Origin: a bacterium
GTDB taxonomy: Bacteria > Bacillota > Clostridia > Lachnospirales > Lachnospiraceae
Direction of reading: 5' to 3'
NCBI GenBank assembly: GCA_023664305.1
Contig: JAMPFT010000001.1
Location: 166,400-230,399 of the forward strand
Length of the DNA stretch: 64,000 nt
The position numbers and the translations under genes were made by a program. Shown in pieces: positions 41,920 to 51,079 of the stretch (within the stretch, counting starts at the first letter, position 1; each line of letters begins with the position of its first letter). Under the pieces are notes generated by a model. That model had not been told where the DNA came from, did not search any database, and was given only the letters and a program-made list of their open reading frames with translations.

Positions 41920-43242
41920 TTAGCGTCTTTTCCAGGATCCAAACAAGGTTTTCTTATACCGCTCCAACGCCTCGGAGGCACCTGAAATCTTCTGCGCCGC
42001 AGCTTTCTGGTAACAGGACACGGCCTTGGGAATATCCTCTACCACCCCCACTCCCTGATCGTACATATCGCCTAAAAACATCCACGCCTGACCGCTGCCT
42101 TCCCGGGCGGCTTCCTCCAGAATCCGCTTCCCCAGAAGCATATCGGCACGGATCCCCTTGCCAAAAAGGTAACAGTACCCCAGCAGATCCTTGGGATAAT
42201 TCTGCTTTCCACCTATGAGCCCGCTTATCATGCGGACTGCCATCTCATAGTCGATCTCCACACCGTAGCCCCAAAAATAGCACTGCGCAAGAAACCATTT
42301 GGCGCTGGGGTGGCCTCCCAGATCCGCCTCCTCAAAGCAGCGGAAGGCCTCCCGGTAATCCTGAACGCAGCCCCAGCCGTTATAGTAGCACCGTCCCGCA
42401 TTATAGCTGCCGTATTCCTCGCCCTCATCAGCCGCCATGCGAAAAAGCTGCAGCGCCCGCGCCTCATCCTTCGGCACGCCCTTTTCGCCGGATAAGTAAG
42501 CCAGCCCCAGATCTACCGCACAGACGCCGATACCTTCTCCGGTTCCCTTTTCCGCCCAACGGTTCGCGTCGTCATAGCGCTTCAGGTTCTGATACTCCAA
42601 AACAAGGGAATGATAGTAATCCCGCATATCCACCTTGTCCTTCACGGTCTCCGCCCATCGGAGTGCCTCCTCCAGATCCTTTGTCACGCCGTTTACCCCG
42701 TTCCGCACGCTGTTAAAGGCGTTTCGAAAGGCAGGGATACAGCCCTGCTCCGCCGACCGGCGAAACCATTTTAAGGCCTGGGCGGCATTTTCCTTCTCAC
42801 AGGCCGCAAAATCCTTTTTTAAAGGCTTTTGGAAATTCAGGTACATATCGCCCCAAAAATAAAACAGACCGATTGCGTACTGTGCCATAGGCTCTCCGTC
42901 CTCCGCCATGTCCTGAACTCCCTGAAAGGCTTCCTCCAGCGTCCCGGTCATGGCGCTCCTGACAGTTCCCTTTAAAATGTCCAGGCGGTCGGCCCCCAGC
43001 ACGCAGAGGTCGCTCCCGAGTTCGATTCCTCTCTTTGACAGCTCCCTTGCCTTCTTCGAGTTCTCCGCCACATTCCCGTCGCCCCAGCCGTAGCATCTGG
43101 CCAAAAAATAAAAAGCGTGCGGTTCTTCCCTTGCAACCGCTTCCTCCAGAAGCCTCACGCCCTCGGCGAACCTGGCCGGATCCGCCTGGAAGTAAAGCAA
43201 CTGAAGCCCTTTGCTCAAAGTCTCCGAGTAGTAATTTCCCAT
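41920..43242 (-). CDS. Sel1/TPR-like repeat protein
   Basis: A 440-residue helical-repeat protein with about eight Sel1-like units, such as AQYAIGLFYFWGD, SYNAGRCYYNGWGCVQDYREAFRCFEEA and AWMFLGDMYDQGVGVVEDIPKAVSCYQKAA. It has no signal peptide or other domain, so it is probably a cytoplasmic protein-interaction scaffold. ATG 43242 follows GGAGG. It is monocistronic between two terminators. Client unknown. Confidence 0.87.
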   Translation of the reverse strand: MGNYYSETLSKGLQLLYFQADPARFAEGVRLLEEAVAREEPHAFYFLARCYGWGDGNVAENSKKARELSKRGIELGSDLCVLGADRLDILKGTVRSAMTGTLEEAFQGVQDMAEDGEPMAQYAIGLFYFWGDMYLNFQKPLKKDFAACEKENAAQALKWFRRSAEQGCIPAFRNAFNSVRNGVNGVTKDLEEALRWAETVKDKVDMRDYYHSLVLEYQNLKRYDDANRWAEKGTGEGIGVCAVDLGLAYLSGEKGVPKDEARALQLFRMAADEGEEYGSYNAGRCYYNGWGCVQDYREAFRCFEEADLGGHPSAKWFLAQCYFWGYGVEIDYEMAVRMISGLIGGKQNYPKDLLGYCYLFGKGIRADMLLGKRILEEAAREGSGQAWMFLGDMYDQGVGVVEDIPKAVSCYQKAAAQKISGASEALERYKKTLFGSWKRR

Positions 43243-43384
43243 ATCTCGCGCCTCCTTTATGTCAACCTGAAAAGCATTCCTTTTCGGAAGAGTACACCTG
43301 TATATGAATCATCCCTTCAATTCTATTGTATAAAGGCTTTTATCCTTATTGAAAGTACAACTCTTCAATTGTCATGAGTGAAAC

Positions 43385-43415
43385 AGGCGGCGCAGGAAAC
43401 ATCCCTGCACCGCCT
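43385..43415 (-). terminator. Terminator of pckA
   Basis: AGGCGGTGCAGG / CCTGCGCCGCCT arms with a 7-base loop on the minus strand, followed by GTTTC. It starts about 40 bases past the pckA stop. Confidence 0.7.
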
Positions 43416-43455
43416 GGGTTTCAGCTCAATATTTTGCAGCAACACCTTTCACATC

Positions 43456-45183
43456 TTAGAGGGAAGCCGCCTCGTCAACGATCTTCTTCAGAGCGTCCAG
43501 CGCCTCGTCGGGAAGCTTGTCATAGCCTTCCTTCTTGGTCGCAAAGCCTACCACTGCGTCCACACGGTTCTGCATCGCGCTCTTCAGAGCCTCGGTATAA
43601 GCCTTGTCGGTCAGATCGGGCTTGAAGGCATCGGAGGTCTTGCCGGACCAGTCATACATGATCTCGATATCCTCAAAAGGTCCCCACTGCTCAAAATGAG
43701 CCTTGCCTTCCACGATGGTCTCCAGAATACCCAGAGTATCCGCGGGCTTACACTTGGTTCCCATGAAGTCGCCTGTATTTACGATATAGCAGTCAACATT
43801 CTTCTCTTCCACCAGCTTCTTGAACTTCTCGTAGTCGTTTACCAGAGGATAGGTTCTGAAGGGGTTTGCATAAGGAACGATACGAAGCGCGTTCATATCG
43901 GTGCCTGCCGCCACACGCTCTGCGGTGGAGGTCTTGGTAGCCAGCGTCGCACCCATTACGGAAGCGAGAGCAGCACCCTTGAGCTTCACTACGGGAGGAA
44001 TGGTGGGATCCTTCATGATCCAGAAGATTGCGTTCACGGGAGCTTCAATCTTATCCACACGGTTCGGGCTCCAAAGCTTGGACTTGATCGCACGGCCGTT
44101 ACCGTTTCTGATATCCTCGGTGACAAGCTGGATATGTCCTTCCTCATCCAGGGTCGCGGAGCAGTTCTGCGCCGTCAACAGGAACTTGTTATCGGGACAT
44201 CCGGTAGGATAATCCGCGGTCTTATCAAAGTAGGTAGGCTCCAGGGCAACGGAGGAGCAGGTGTCCGTATTGATGATGAACGCATCGTCGTGAAGCACCT
44301 TGATTCCGCCAAACGCATCGTACTTGCCGTTGTGCTTTGCATGGGTCAGAGTGGACTTTCCGGATCCGGACAGGCCGTACACGGAAGCAACAAACTTCCT
44401 GCCGCCCTCCAGGGAGTATTCCTTCTGTCCGCCGTGGCAGGAAGCGTAGCCGTTTCTGTTTGCAAGCGCCCACGCCATGGTCAGCGTGCCCTTCTTGTGC
44501 TCGCCGAAATACTTCATGCCCAGAATCGCCGCACAGTTCTCGTTGGTGTCAAAGTAGCACAGGGTCAGGGGATCGCTTAAGCAGCTGTAATCCACATCGG
44601 GAGCTTCCTGGGGAACCCACTGAGGATTGGAGAAAATGTAGATATCGGGCTCCTTTCCGCCGCCTACGGGCTTGGAGTTCTTATACATCTCCACATACTT
44701 GTCGGACATGTACTGGAAGTTCAGCATCCAGTTGTAGAGCAGATTCTCTTCCCCTTCGGGAATCAGCAGATGAGCCTTAACCATGAACTCGGGATCCAGT
44801 CCGATGAAGCACTCTGCATGATACATGGTCAGCCAGCGGGTTTTGTAAACGGCATCCATCACAACCTTGTCAAGCTTTGCCGCATCCACGCCGGGCTCGC
44901 CCTTGATACGGCGTGCCGCCGCATAACGGCCGGTCACCGCGCCGTCGTTGAACAGGAGTACCTTGGTATCCTTTTCAAGGCCCTGCTCCTCAGCCCTGTA
45001 AACGGGCATATCGGTAACAATCGTACCGGGTGAATTTTTTGCCAGATCATAGGCTTCTCTTACCGTATTCACCTTCACAACGTTGTTGCCGTAAAAAGCC
45101 GCTTCAATAATAGAACGTGTCTTGCTGAAGCCGGGCTTTCCTGCCCCGATCTCGCTGATCGGGTAATAAGCTTTTGTTGACAT
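43456..45183 (-). CDS. pckA: Phosphoenolpyruvate carboxykinase (ATP-type)
   Basis: A 575-residue enzyme of the ATP-dependent family. The P-loop is VYGLSGSGKSTLTHAKH (about residue 270), the second metal/kinase motif is KVLHDDAFIINTD, and the Arg-containing substrate motif is in VTGRYAAARRIKGEPG near the N-terminus. It interconverts oxaloacetate and PEP; in fermenting anaerobes it often fixes CO2 in the oxaloacetate-forming direction, supplying the citrate synthase branch. ATG 45183 follows GGAGG. A leader of about 180 bases follows the promoter at 45366-45394. Confidence 0.94.
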   Translation of the reverse strand: MSTKAYYPISEIGAGKPGFSKTRSIIEAAFYGNNVVKVNTVREAYDLAKNSPGTIVTDMPVYRAEEQGLEKDTKVLLFNDGAVTGRYAAARRIKGEPGVDAAKLDKVVMDAVYKTRWLTMYHAECFIGLDPEFMVKAHLLIPEGEENLLYNWMLNFQYMSDKYVEMYKNSKPVGGGKEPDIYIFSNPQWVPQEAPDVDYSCLSDPLTLCYFDTNENCAAILGMKYFGEHKKGTLTMAWALANRNGYASCHGGQKEYSLEGGRKFVASVYGLSGSGKSTLTHAKHNGKYDAFGGIKVLHDDAFIINTDTCSSVALEPTYFDKTADYPTGCPDNKFLLTAQNCSATLDEEGHIQLVTEDIRNGNGRAIKSKLWSPNRVDKIEAPVNAIFWIMKDPTIPPVVKLKGAALASVMGATLATKTSTAERVAAGTDMNALRIVPYANPFRTYPLVNDYEKFKKLVEEKNVDCYIVNTGDFMGTKCKPADTLGILETIVEGKAHFEQWGPFEDIEIMYDWSGKTSDAFKPDLTDKAYTEALKSAMQNRVDAVVGFATKKEGYDKLPDEALDALKKIVDEAASL

Positions 45184-45365
45184 AAAAAACGTCCTCCTTC
45201 ATATAGTGTATTTCTACCGCCAAAGGGCAGGCGGTGCATTGTGAAAACATAACCGGCCGATCGGAAAATCAAAGATTCCCTGCTGAATCTGCGGGACAAT
45301 CTGTGCGCCGACCGACGATTGGCTGCGTGTACGACCGCTTGACCATGCGTAGCAAACTTAAATTT

Positions 45366-45394
45366 ATTATCTCAAAATTCGTTAAGGAAGTCAA
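45366..45394 (-). promoter_or_regulatory. Promoter of pckA
   Basis: TTGACT (45389-45394), 17 bases, GATAAT (45366-45371) on the minus strand, starting right after the deoC stop in an AT-rich pocket. The 180-base leader has no motif I recognise. Confidence 0.7.
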
Positions 45395-45409
45395 TAAATA
45401 CAAAAAAAT

Positions 45410-46066
45410 TTATAAAGTTTTTAGTTTGCAGAGACTCACCGCCTTCGACGTGCCGATGCGCTCACAGCCCAGCCCAAGAAACATCTCCACATCCTTTAGG
45501 GTGGAGATTCCTCCCGCCGCCTTGATTTTGACGTCGGGGCCGATATACTTGCGGAACAGCTCCACATCCTCCTTCGTTGCCCCGCCGGTTCCGAATCCCG
45601 TGGAGGTCTTGATATAATCCGCCCCCGCGTCGGTGACCGCCCGGCACATGGCGATCTTCTCTTCCTCCGTCAGGTAACAGGTCTCGACGATCACTTTCAG
45701 AATATGATCCCCGCAGACTTCCTTCAAGGTGCGGATCTCCTCCTCCACCTGACCAAAGAGTCCGTTTTTGACATCGCCGATATTGACAACCATGTCAATT
45801 TCATTACAGCCGTCCTCAAGAGCCTGCCTGATCTCCGCCGCTTTGGCCTGCGTCACGCTGTAGCCCAGCGGAAACCCGACCACCGTGCAGATATTGACCC
45901 GATCCCCGTAAGCCTCGTGAATCCGCCTGACATAGGCAGGCGGCACGCAGACGCTGGCCGTTTTATATTCCACCGCCTCGTCGCAGAGCCTTCGGATATC
46001 CTCCCATGTGGCGAAAGCCTTCAGCTGCGTATGATCCACATGACGCATCATTTCCTGTATTGTCAT
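45410..46066 (-). CDS. deoC: Deoxyribose-phosphate aldolase
   Basis: A 218-residue class I aldolase that splits 2-deoxyribose-5-phosphate into acetaldehyde and glyceraldehyde-3-phosphate. The Schiff-base lysine is in ADYIKTSTGFGTGGAT; the second active-site lysine is in VKIKAAGGI. DMVVNIGDVKNG also matches. ATG 46066 follows GGGAGGAG; the frame stays open to 46120 without a site. No other deo genes lie nearby. Confidence 0.96.
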   Translation of the reverse strand: MTIQEMMRHVDHTQLKAFATWEDIRRLCDEAVEYKTASVCVPPAYVRRIHEAYGDRVNICTVVGFPLGYSVTQAKAAEIRQALEDGCNEIDMVVNIGDVKNGLFGQVEEEIRTLKEVCGDHILKVIVETCYLTEEEKIAMCRAVTDAGADYIKTSTGFGTGGATKEDVELFRKYIGPDVKIKAAGGISTLKDVEMFLGLGCERIGTSKAVSLCKLKTL

Positions 46067-46175
46067 AGCTCCTCCCGTTCTTTTCATGACACTTCCGTCA
46101 TTTCGCCTCTGGCGGCACAAACCAATCCCACGGAATCTATCGATTCCGAGAAGAATGCCTGCCCAAAGAGGTGGG

Positions 46176-47675
46176 CTACGCCCCCTCTTGCGGGCTTAGA
46201 AAATCTTTGCACACTTCCTTCATCCCGTCCGCGTCGCACTGCACGTTATGCAGCACGGGAGCGGTACGGATTTCCCCGACGGCCCGGGGCACGGCCACAT
46301 TGGCAATCCTGCTCAGCTCGTCCGCCAGCTCAAAATCGTCCTCGGAATCGCAGGGCGCGTCTATGGCCTTCATCACACTGCGGGTAAATTTGAAGGGGCT
46401 GGCGGTGGAGACAATCAGCGTCTTCGTCTTGTCCTTCGTCTCCTCCGCATACTTTTGACAGACCGCGGAGGCCACCGCCGTGTGAGGGTCGATCACATAG
46501 CCGCAGGCCTGATAAAGCCGCCTGATCTCCGCCGCCGTCTCCTCTTTATCCGCGTAATTTCCGTAAAAATCGGAAAGCGCCTCCCTCATCTGTCCGGTGA
46601 TTTCATATCGGCCCGCGCCGGAAAGCGCCTCCATCAGCTCCCGCGTTTTCTCCGCGTCATCGCCCGCGATCCGATAGATCAGCCGCTCCAGATTGCTGGA
46701 GATCAGAATATCCATAGAGGGCGAATCGGTCAGCAGAAACTCTCTGTTTCGGTCGTAGATCCCGGTTCGGAAAAAGTCATAGAGCACCTTGTTTTCGTTG
46801 GACGCGCAGATCAGCCTGTCTATGGGAAGACCCATGTTTTTCGCATAGAAAGCGGCCAGGATATTGCCGAAGTTCCCCGTCGGCACCGCCACGTTGATCT
46901 TTTCCCCCTCCGCAATTTTCCCTTCCCGCAGCAAGACCCCGTAGGCATAGACATAATAGCAGATCTGGGGGACAAGCCGCCCGATGTTGATCGAGTTGGC
47001 GGAAGAAAACTGATAACCCTTCCCTGCCATCTCCTTTTGCAGCTCTCTGTCGGAAAAGATCCGCTTCACGCCGGACTGGGCGTCGTCAAAATTGCCGTGG
47101 ATCCCCACCACCAGCGTGTTCTTTCCCCTCTGGGTCACCATCTGTCTCTCCTGGATCGGGCTCACGCCGTCCTTGGGATAGAATACGATTATTCTGGTTC
47201 CCTCCACATCCGCAAAGCCCGCCAGAGCCGCCTTGCCCGTGTCCCCCGAGGTTGCCGTCAGGATCACAATCTCATTGCTCACCTGATTTTTCCGGGCAGC
47301 AGTGATCATCAGGTGGGGCAGAATCGACAGCGCCATGTCCTTAAAGGCGATAGTCGGGCCGTGGAACAGCTCCAGATAGCAGGCGCCTCCCGCCTCCGCC
47401 AAAGGCGCAATGACATCCGTGTCAAATTTTTCGTCATAAGCCCGCCCGATGCAGTTTTTCAGCTCCTCCTCCGTAAAGTCGGTGAGGTAAAGCTTCATCA
47501 CCTCATAAGCCGTCTGCCGGTAATCCATCCGGGAAAGCTCCCGCAGGCTCTTATCCAGCGCCGGGATATGATCCGGCACAAACAGCCCGCCGTCGTCGGA
47601 AAGCCCCTTTAAAATCGCCTCGGAGGCTTTCACCGAAGTCGTTCCGCCTCTTGTACTGTTGTATAACACTTCCAT
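46176..47675 (-). CDS. thrC: Threonine synthase
   Basis: A 499-residue PLP enzyme making threonine from O-phosphohomoserine. The PLP lysine is K112 in HGPTIAFKDMALSILP; the phosphate loop is TATSGDTGKAAL. The N-terminus YNSTRGG is typical of the long (fungal/E. coli-type) form. ATG 47675 follows GGAG. It lies 19 bases after telA and 110 bases before deoC, so it may be in an unusual operon with the envelope genes upstream. Confidence 0.95.
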   Translation of the reverse strand: MEVLYNSTRGGTTSVKASEAILKGLSDDGGLFVPDHIPALDKSLRELSRMDYRQTAYEVMKLYLTDFTEEELKNCIGRAYDEKFDTDVIAPLAEAGGACYLELFHGPTIAFKDMALSILPHLMITAARKNQVSNEIVILTATSGDTGKAALAGFADVEGTRIIVFYPKDGVSPIQERQMVTQRGKNTLVVGIHGNFDDAQSGVKRIFSDRELQKEMAGKGYQFSSANSINIGRLVPQICYYVYAYGVLLREGKIAEGEKINVAVPTGNFGNILAAFYAKNMGLPIDRLICASNENKVLYDFFRTGIYDRNREFLLTDSPSMDILISSNLERLIYRIAGDDAEKTRELMEALSGAGRYEITGQMREALSDFYGNYADKEETAAEIRRLYQACGYVIDPHTAVASAVCQKYAEETKDKTKTLIVSTASPFKFTRSVMKAIDAPCDSEDDFELADELSRIANVAVPRAVGEIRTAPVLHNVQCDADGMKEVCKDFLSPQEGA

Positions 47676-47694
47676 TTGCCTTCTCCCTGCATCC

Positions 47695-48852
47695 TCAGTT
47701 CTTCCGGCTCAGCTCCAGCAGCTTGTCGCGCATCTCGCTCTCGATCTTCTGCAACTCCACTTCCGCGTTCTTTCTCTTCTCGCGGCCCTCCTCCTGGATC
47801 TTCATCACCTCATCCAGAGTGCTGATCAGCGTCTGGTTCGTCGCCTGGAGGGTTTCGATATCGACAATGCCTCTCTCGCTCTCCCTCGCGGTCTCGACGG
47901 TGGCAGTCTTTAAATTCTCCGCGTTCTTCTTTAACAGCTCGTTGGTCATCTCGCTGACCTCATGCTGCGCCCTTGCGGCGTCCGTAGAGTGGTTCAGTCC
48001 GATCGCGATCACCATCTGGCTCTTCCAGAGCGGAATCGTGTTGACTAACGTCGATTGAATCTTGTCACTCATCACCGTATCGTTATTCTGGATCAGCCTG
48101 ATCTGGGGCGCCATCTGCAGGGAAACCATCCTTGTCAGCTCCAGATCGTGGATCTTCTTTTCAAAGCGGTTGCACATCTCGGCATAATCCCTGGCCGCCT
48201 GGGTATCCTCGGGCAGCTTGCTGTGTTCCGCCTTTTCCACCAGCGCGGGCAGCTCCTTTTCCGTGGCCTCCCTAAGCTTCTGCTTCCCGGCAAGAATGTA
48301 CATGGAAAGCTCCTTGAAATAATTCAGATTCAGCTCATACATCTTATCCAGCATGGCCACATCCTTAAGCAGGGTGATCTGATGCTGCTCCAGCGCCTCG
48401 CTGATCTTGTTTACGTTGACCTCCGCCTTGTCGTATTTTGCCTTCATGTTGGCCAGCTGGTTTGTCTTTTTCTTAAACACGCCCAAAAAGCCCTTGCCGT
48501 CCTCCCCGTCCTCAATGGACTTCAGCTCGGCCACCACCTGCGTCAGCATTTCCCCGACCTCGCCCATATCCTTGGTGCGCACGCTGTTTAAGGCGGACTC
48601 GGAAAAGTCCGCAATCTTCTTCTGGCAGCCCGCGCCGTACTGCAGGATCTGCTGGGTGTTGGAAAGGTCGATCTGCCCGGCAAAATCGTTCACCATCTTC
48701 CTCTCCTCCTCGGACAGCTCCACCTGCATCTCCTCCTGCGCCTGCGCGGGACTGCTCTGCTGCACCTGTGCGGGCGTCTGGGGCTTTTCCGCCAAAACCG
48801 GCTCGAACGTCAATGTGGGAGCCTCCTTCAACAGTTCGTCAATGTCACTCAT
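47695..48852 (-). CDS. telA: TelA/KlaA-family (toxic anion resistance) protein
   Basis: A 385-residue, mostly alpha-helical protein. The family-typical stretches are LNLNYFKELSMYILAGKQKL, VSLQMAPQIRLIQNNDTVMSDKIQ and NTIPLWKSQMVIAIGLNHSTDAARAQHEVSEMTNELL. The label comes from tellurite-resistance operons; direct tellurite resistance is not implied. It follows the XpaC-like gene by 34 bases, a pairing common in Firmicutes and linked to envelope stress. ATG 48852 follows AAAGGAGG. Confidence 0.92.
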   Translation of the reverse strand: MSDIDELLKEAPTLTFEPVLAEKPQTPAQVQQSSPAQAQEEMQVELSEEERKMVNDFAGQIDLSNTQQILQYGAGCQKKIADFSESALNSVRTKDMGEVGEMLTQVVAELKSIEDGEDGKGFLGVFKKKTNQLANMKAKYDKAEVNVNKISEALEQHQITLLKDVAMLDKMYELNLNYFKELSMYILAGKQKLREATEKELPALVEKAEHSKLPEDTQAARDYAEMCNRFEKKIHDLELTRMVSLQMAPQIRLIQNNDTVMSDKIQSTLVNTIPLWKSQMVIAIGLNHSTDAARAQHEVSEMTNELLKKNAENLKTATVETARESERGIVDIETLQATNQTLISTLDEVMKIQEEGREKRKNAEVELQKIESEMRDKLLELSRKN

Positions 48853-48886
48853 TTATGTATCCTCCTTTTCTTTACTCCTAAGCATT

Positions 48887-50155
48887 TCAGCGCAATACCT
48901 TTTCAAATTCCCGCTCAGCCGCCAGCCCCTCCTTCGCCAGCATGGTCTTGAGCACCTGGGCGTCCGTGGTGACGTCGTAGGCCGTCTCCCGGAACATTCT
49001 GTTCAGCAGCTCCTCAAAGGCGCTGTTGATGGTATCCAGCGTCTTTTCAATCTCCGTCTTCGCCTCCCGGATCTCCTCCCCCTGGGCGCTCACGTCGTCA
49101 AACTCCTCGTAGGCCGCCACCAGCTTCAGCGTCGTCGGCAGATAATAATTCATAAATTTCTTCATCTGAGGCAGCTGCTCCGGATGCTCCTTCAGTCCCT
49201 CAAAGATCTCCTTCAACACATTTTCCAGCCGGAACAGCTTGGCGGAAATCTCCTCCCCGGGAATATTGTCGTTCATATTCCGAAGTCTGCGGATACAGTC
49301 CTGCCCCTGGGCGATCATGGCATCCAGCTCGCTCCTGGCCGACTCTGCCTCCCCGGGCTCCACGGTTTTCTGAGGCCCCTCCTGTTCTTTTTTCCTTTCC
49401 GCCGCCCTCTGCTCCTTCTCCAGAAGCTTTCTCTGCTTTTCCAGGGTCAGATACTCCCTGTAAAGCTTATCGTTCAGCATCAGGCAGCTGTTTTTGGCGT
49501 CCAGATGTCCCTCCGGGAAAAAGCCCAGCCGCAGCATTTTTTTGAGATCCTTTAAGACAAACTTCCGCGGTCTGTCCGTGTGAAGGGCCAGATCCTCCAG
49601 GTTTACATACTGATTATGCCCGGAAAGCTCCAAATATTTTTTTGCCCGCTTCAGTCTGGCTTTCTGCACAATTCCCAGCCGCAGCATGGCCGCAAAGCCC
49701 AGAAGCAGGGCGGCGACCCCCAAAAAGGCAATCCTCCAGCCGCCCCCCAGACCGAGCGCCAGGCCCAGAAACACCGCGCATACGATCGCCGTCACTCCGA
49801 CGCCGATGCCTCCGAATACCCTGTAGAGCACGCCCGAGATTTTTCCCACTCCCCGAAAGGGCGCAACGGCATATTTCGCCGCGGCAGCCTCTCTGGCGGC
49901 CTGTTCCTGTCTTGCCCTCTCCTGCTGTCTCTCCCGGGTGGCTCTGGCATACTTTTCCGTTTGATTTTCTCCCACCGCATCGTTGACGGCCTGTCCCACT
50001 CTGGAGGAAACTGTCCTGACCGTATCCCTGACCGTGTCCGTCACCCGGTTCACCACAACGTCGCTGAGATCTTTAAAATTTCCGCTCCGCAGAGCGTCCT
50101 CCACGGCGTCGCGGATTTCTTCTCCGATTCCGCCCCATGATTTATTGTCGCTCAT
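48887..50155 (-). CDS. XpaC-like 5-bromo-4-chloroindolyl phosphate hydrolysis family protein
   Basis: A 422-residue protein. The N-terminal 95 residues are charged and contain DALRSGNFKDLSDVVVNRV and an Arg/Ala-rich coiled stretch. Two membrane segments sit at about residues 118-160 (VTAIVCAVFLGLALGLGGGW, IAFLGVAALLLGFAAML). The C-terminal coiled-coil domain ends FMNYYLPTTLKLVAAYEEF and ETAYDVTTDAQVLKTMLAKEGL, the XpaC signature. The historical phosphatase name is not mechanistic. ATG 50155 follows AAGGA. It precedes telA. Confidence 0.87.
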   Translation of the reverse strand: MSDNKSWGGIGEEIRDAVEDALRSGNFKDLSDVVVNRVTDTVRDTVRTVSSRVGQAVNDAVGENQTEKYARATRERQQERARQEQAAREAAAAKYAVAPFRGVGKISGVLYRVFGGIGVGVTAIVCAVFLGLALGLGGGWRIAFLGVAALLLGFAAMLRLGIVQKARLKRAKKYLELSGHNQYVNLEDLALHTDRPRKFVLKDLKKMLRLGFFPEGHLDAKNSCLMLNDKLYREYLTLEKQRKLLEKEQRAAERKKEQEGPQKTVEPGEAESARSELDAMIAQGQDCIRRLRNMNDNIPGEEISAKLFRLENVLKEIFEGLKEHPEQLPQMKKFMNYYLPTTLKLVAAYEEFDDVSAQGEEIREAKTEIEKTLDTINSAFEELLNRMFRETAYDVTTDAQVLKTMLAKEGLAAEREFEKVLR

Positions 50156-50194
50156 TGCCCCGTCCTTTATGATTACAATTTTTTTCACAGATTG

Positions 50195-50223
50195 ATTATC
50201 CCATAAAAGAACCTTCATGGCAA
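50195..50223 (-). promoter_or_regulatory. Promoter of the xpaC-telA(-thrC) unit
   Basis: TTGCCA (50218-50223), 17 bases, GATAAT (50195-50200) on the minus strand, between the SleB-type gene and the xpaC-like start. Confidence 0.6.
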
Positions 50224-50244
50224 GAAATTTATGACGCAAATCCG

Positions 50245-50916
50245 CTATTTAAAAAATTCATGGCCGCCGTGGCTGAACAAAAAGGTCAGATGCTCGTCAA
50301 ACCACTTCATTTTATCGCTGTCCGCGTACTTTCTGGATGCGAAATAAAGCGCTCCCTCCGAGAGATCCTCCCCCGACAGAGCGCGTTCCACCGCCCGGAC
50401 GGTAGCTTCACTGACCTCAACGGTGTAGTATCTGCCGTTGGATACCGGCGAGAACTGGGTGACGCCCCGCTCTCTCTGGAAAACCACCTCCGACACCGTC
50501 TCCGGAAAGCTTTCGCTGTTTACTCTGTTGAGCACCACGTTTGCCACCAGAAGCCTCCCGTCCTCATCCTCGCTTCCCGCCTCCGCCTCCACGATCCGAA
50601 GCAGCGCTTCCCTGTCCTCCTTTTCCAGAAGGTACAGACCGCTCCTCTCCATCAGCTCATAATCCACGATCCGCTGTCCCGACACGGCCGCGTCCGCGAT
50701 CCCCATGCCAATGCTGATATGCTGCTGCGCCGTCGCAGTCCTGGCAGTCTCCTGCCGTCTCGCCTTCTCCTCCACCTCTTCGAGCGCCAAAGCAAGCTGG
50801 CTCACCGGCTGGGCAGCCAGTCTGGCGCCGGAGATTGCCCCCGCGCAAAGGAAACCCGTCATCACGATCAGATTTCCCGTCAAAAGCAGACTCAAAGCCT
50901 TTTTATACATAAACAT
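50245..50916 (-). CDS. SleB-type cell wall hydrolase, membrane-anchored or secreted
   Basis: A 223-residue protein. An N-terminal hydrophobic segment (LSLLLTGNLIVMTGFLCAGAI) acts as signal or anchor. A short helical linker leads to a hydrolase_2 (SleB) domain (about 100-223) with the catalytic Glu in RIVEAEAGSEDEDGRLLVANVVLNRVNSE and ending ALYFASRKY. It cleaves muramic linkages; relatives act in spore germination or cell-wall turnover. Two ATGs (50916 and 50910) are possible; the first has AAGGA close by. It lies upstream of the xpaC-like gene, which has its own promoter. Confidence 0.88.
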   Translation of the reverse strand: MFMYKKALSLLLTGNLIVMTGFLCAGAISGARLAAQPVSQLALALEEVEEKARRQETARTATAQQHISIGMGIADAAVSGQRIVDYELMERSGLYLLEKEDREALLRIVEAEAGSEDEDGRLLVANVVLNRVNSESFPETVSEVVFQRERGVTQFSPVSNGRYYTVEVSEATVRAVERALSGEDLSEGALYFASRKYADSDKMKWFDEHLTFLFSHGGHEFFK

Positions 50917-51003
50917 CCCGTCCTTCCCGGCGTTTTTTGATACAGGCTCTGCCTGTCCGATATATCAGTATATGACGCCGAAAAGGAAAATATATCTAAT
51001 CGG

Positions 51004-51033
51004 TTGCCTGTTCTTACAAAAAAATGCTATACT
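51004..51033 (+). promoter_or_regulatory. Promoter of the AP2/HNH-like gene
   Basis: TTGCCT (51004-51009), 18 bases, TATACT (51028-51033), about 45 bases before the GTG start. Confidence 0.6.
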
Positions 51034-51079
51034 GTACGGGAGACATTCGGCGAAACGGACGAAAAGGAAGGGGCCAGAC

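Noticed and set aside
50705-51079. Upstream extension of the AP2/HNH-like protein
   Set aside because: The frame is open, but it overlaps the SleB-type gene antisense; the promoter at 51004-51033 and the GTG with ribosome binding site at 51080 fix the start.
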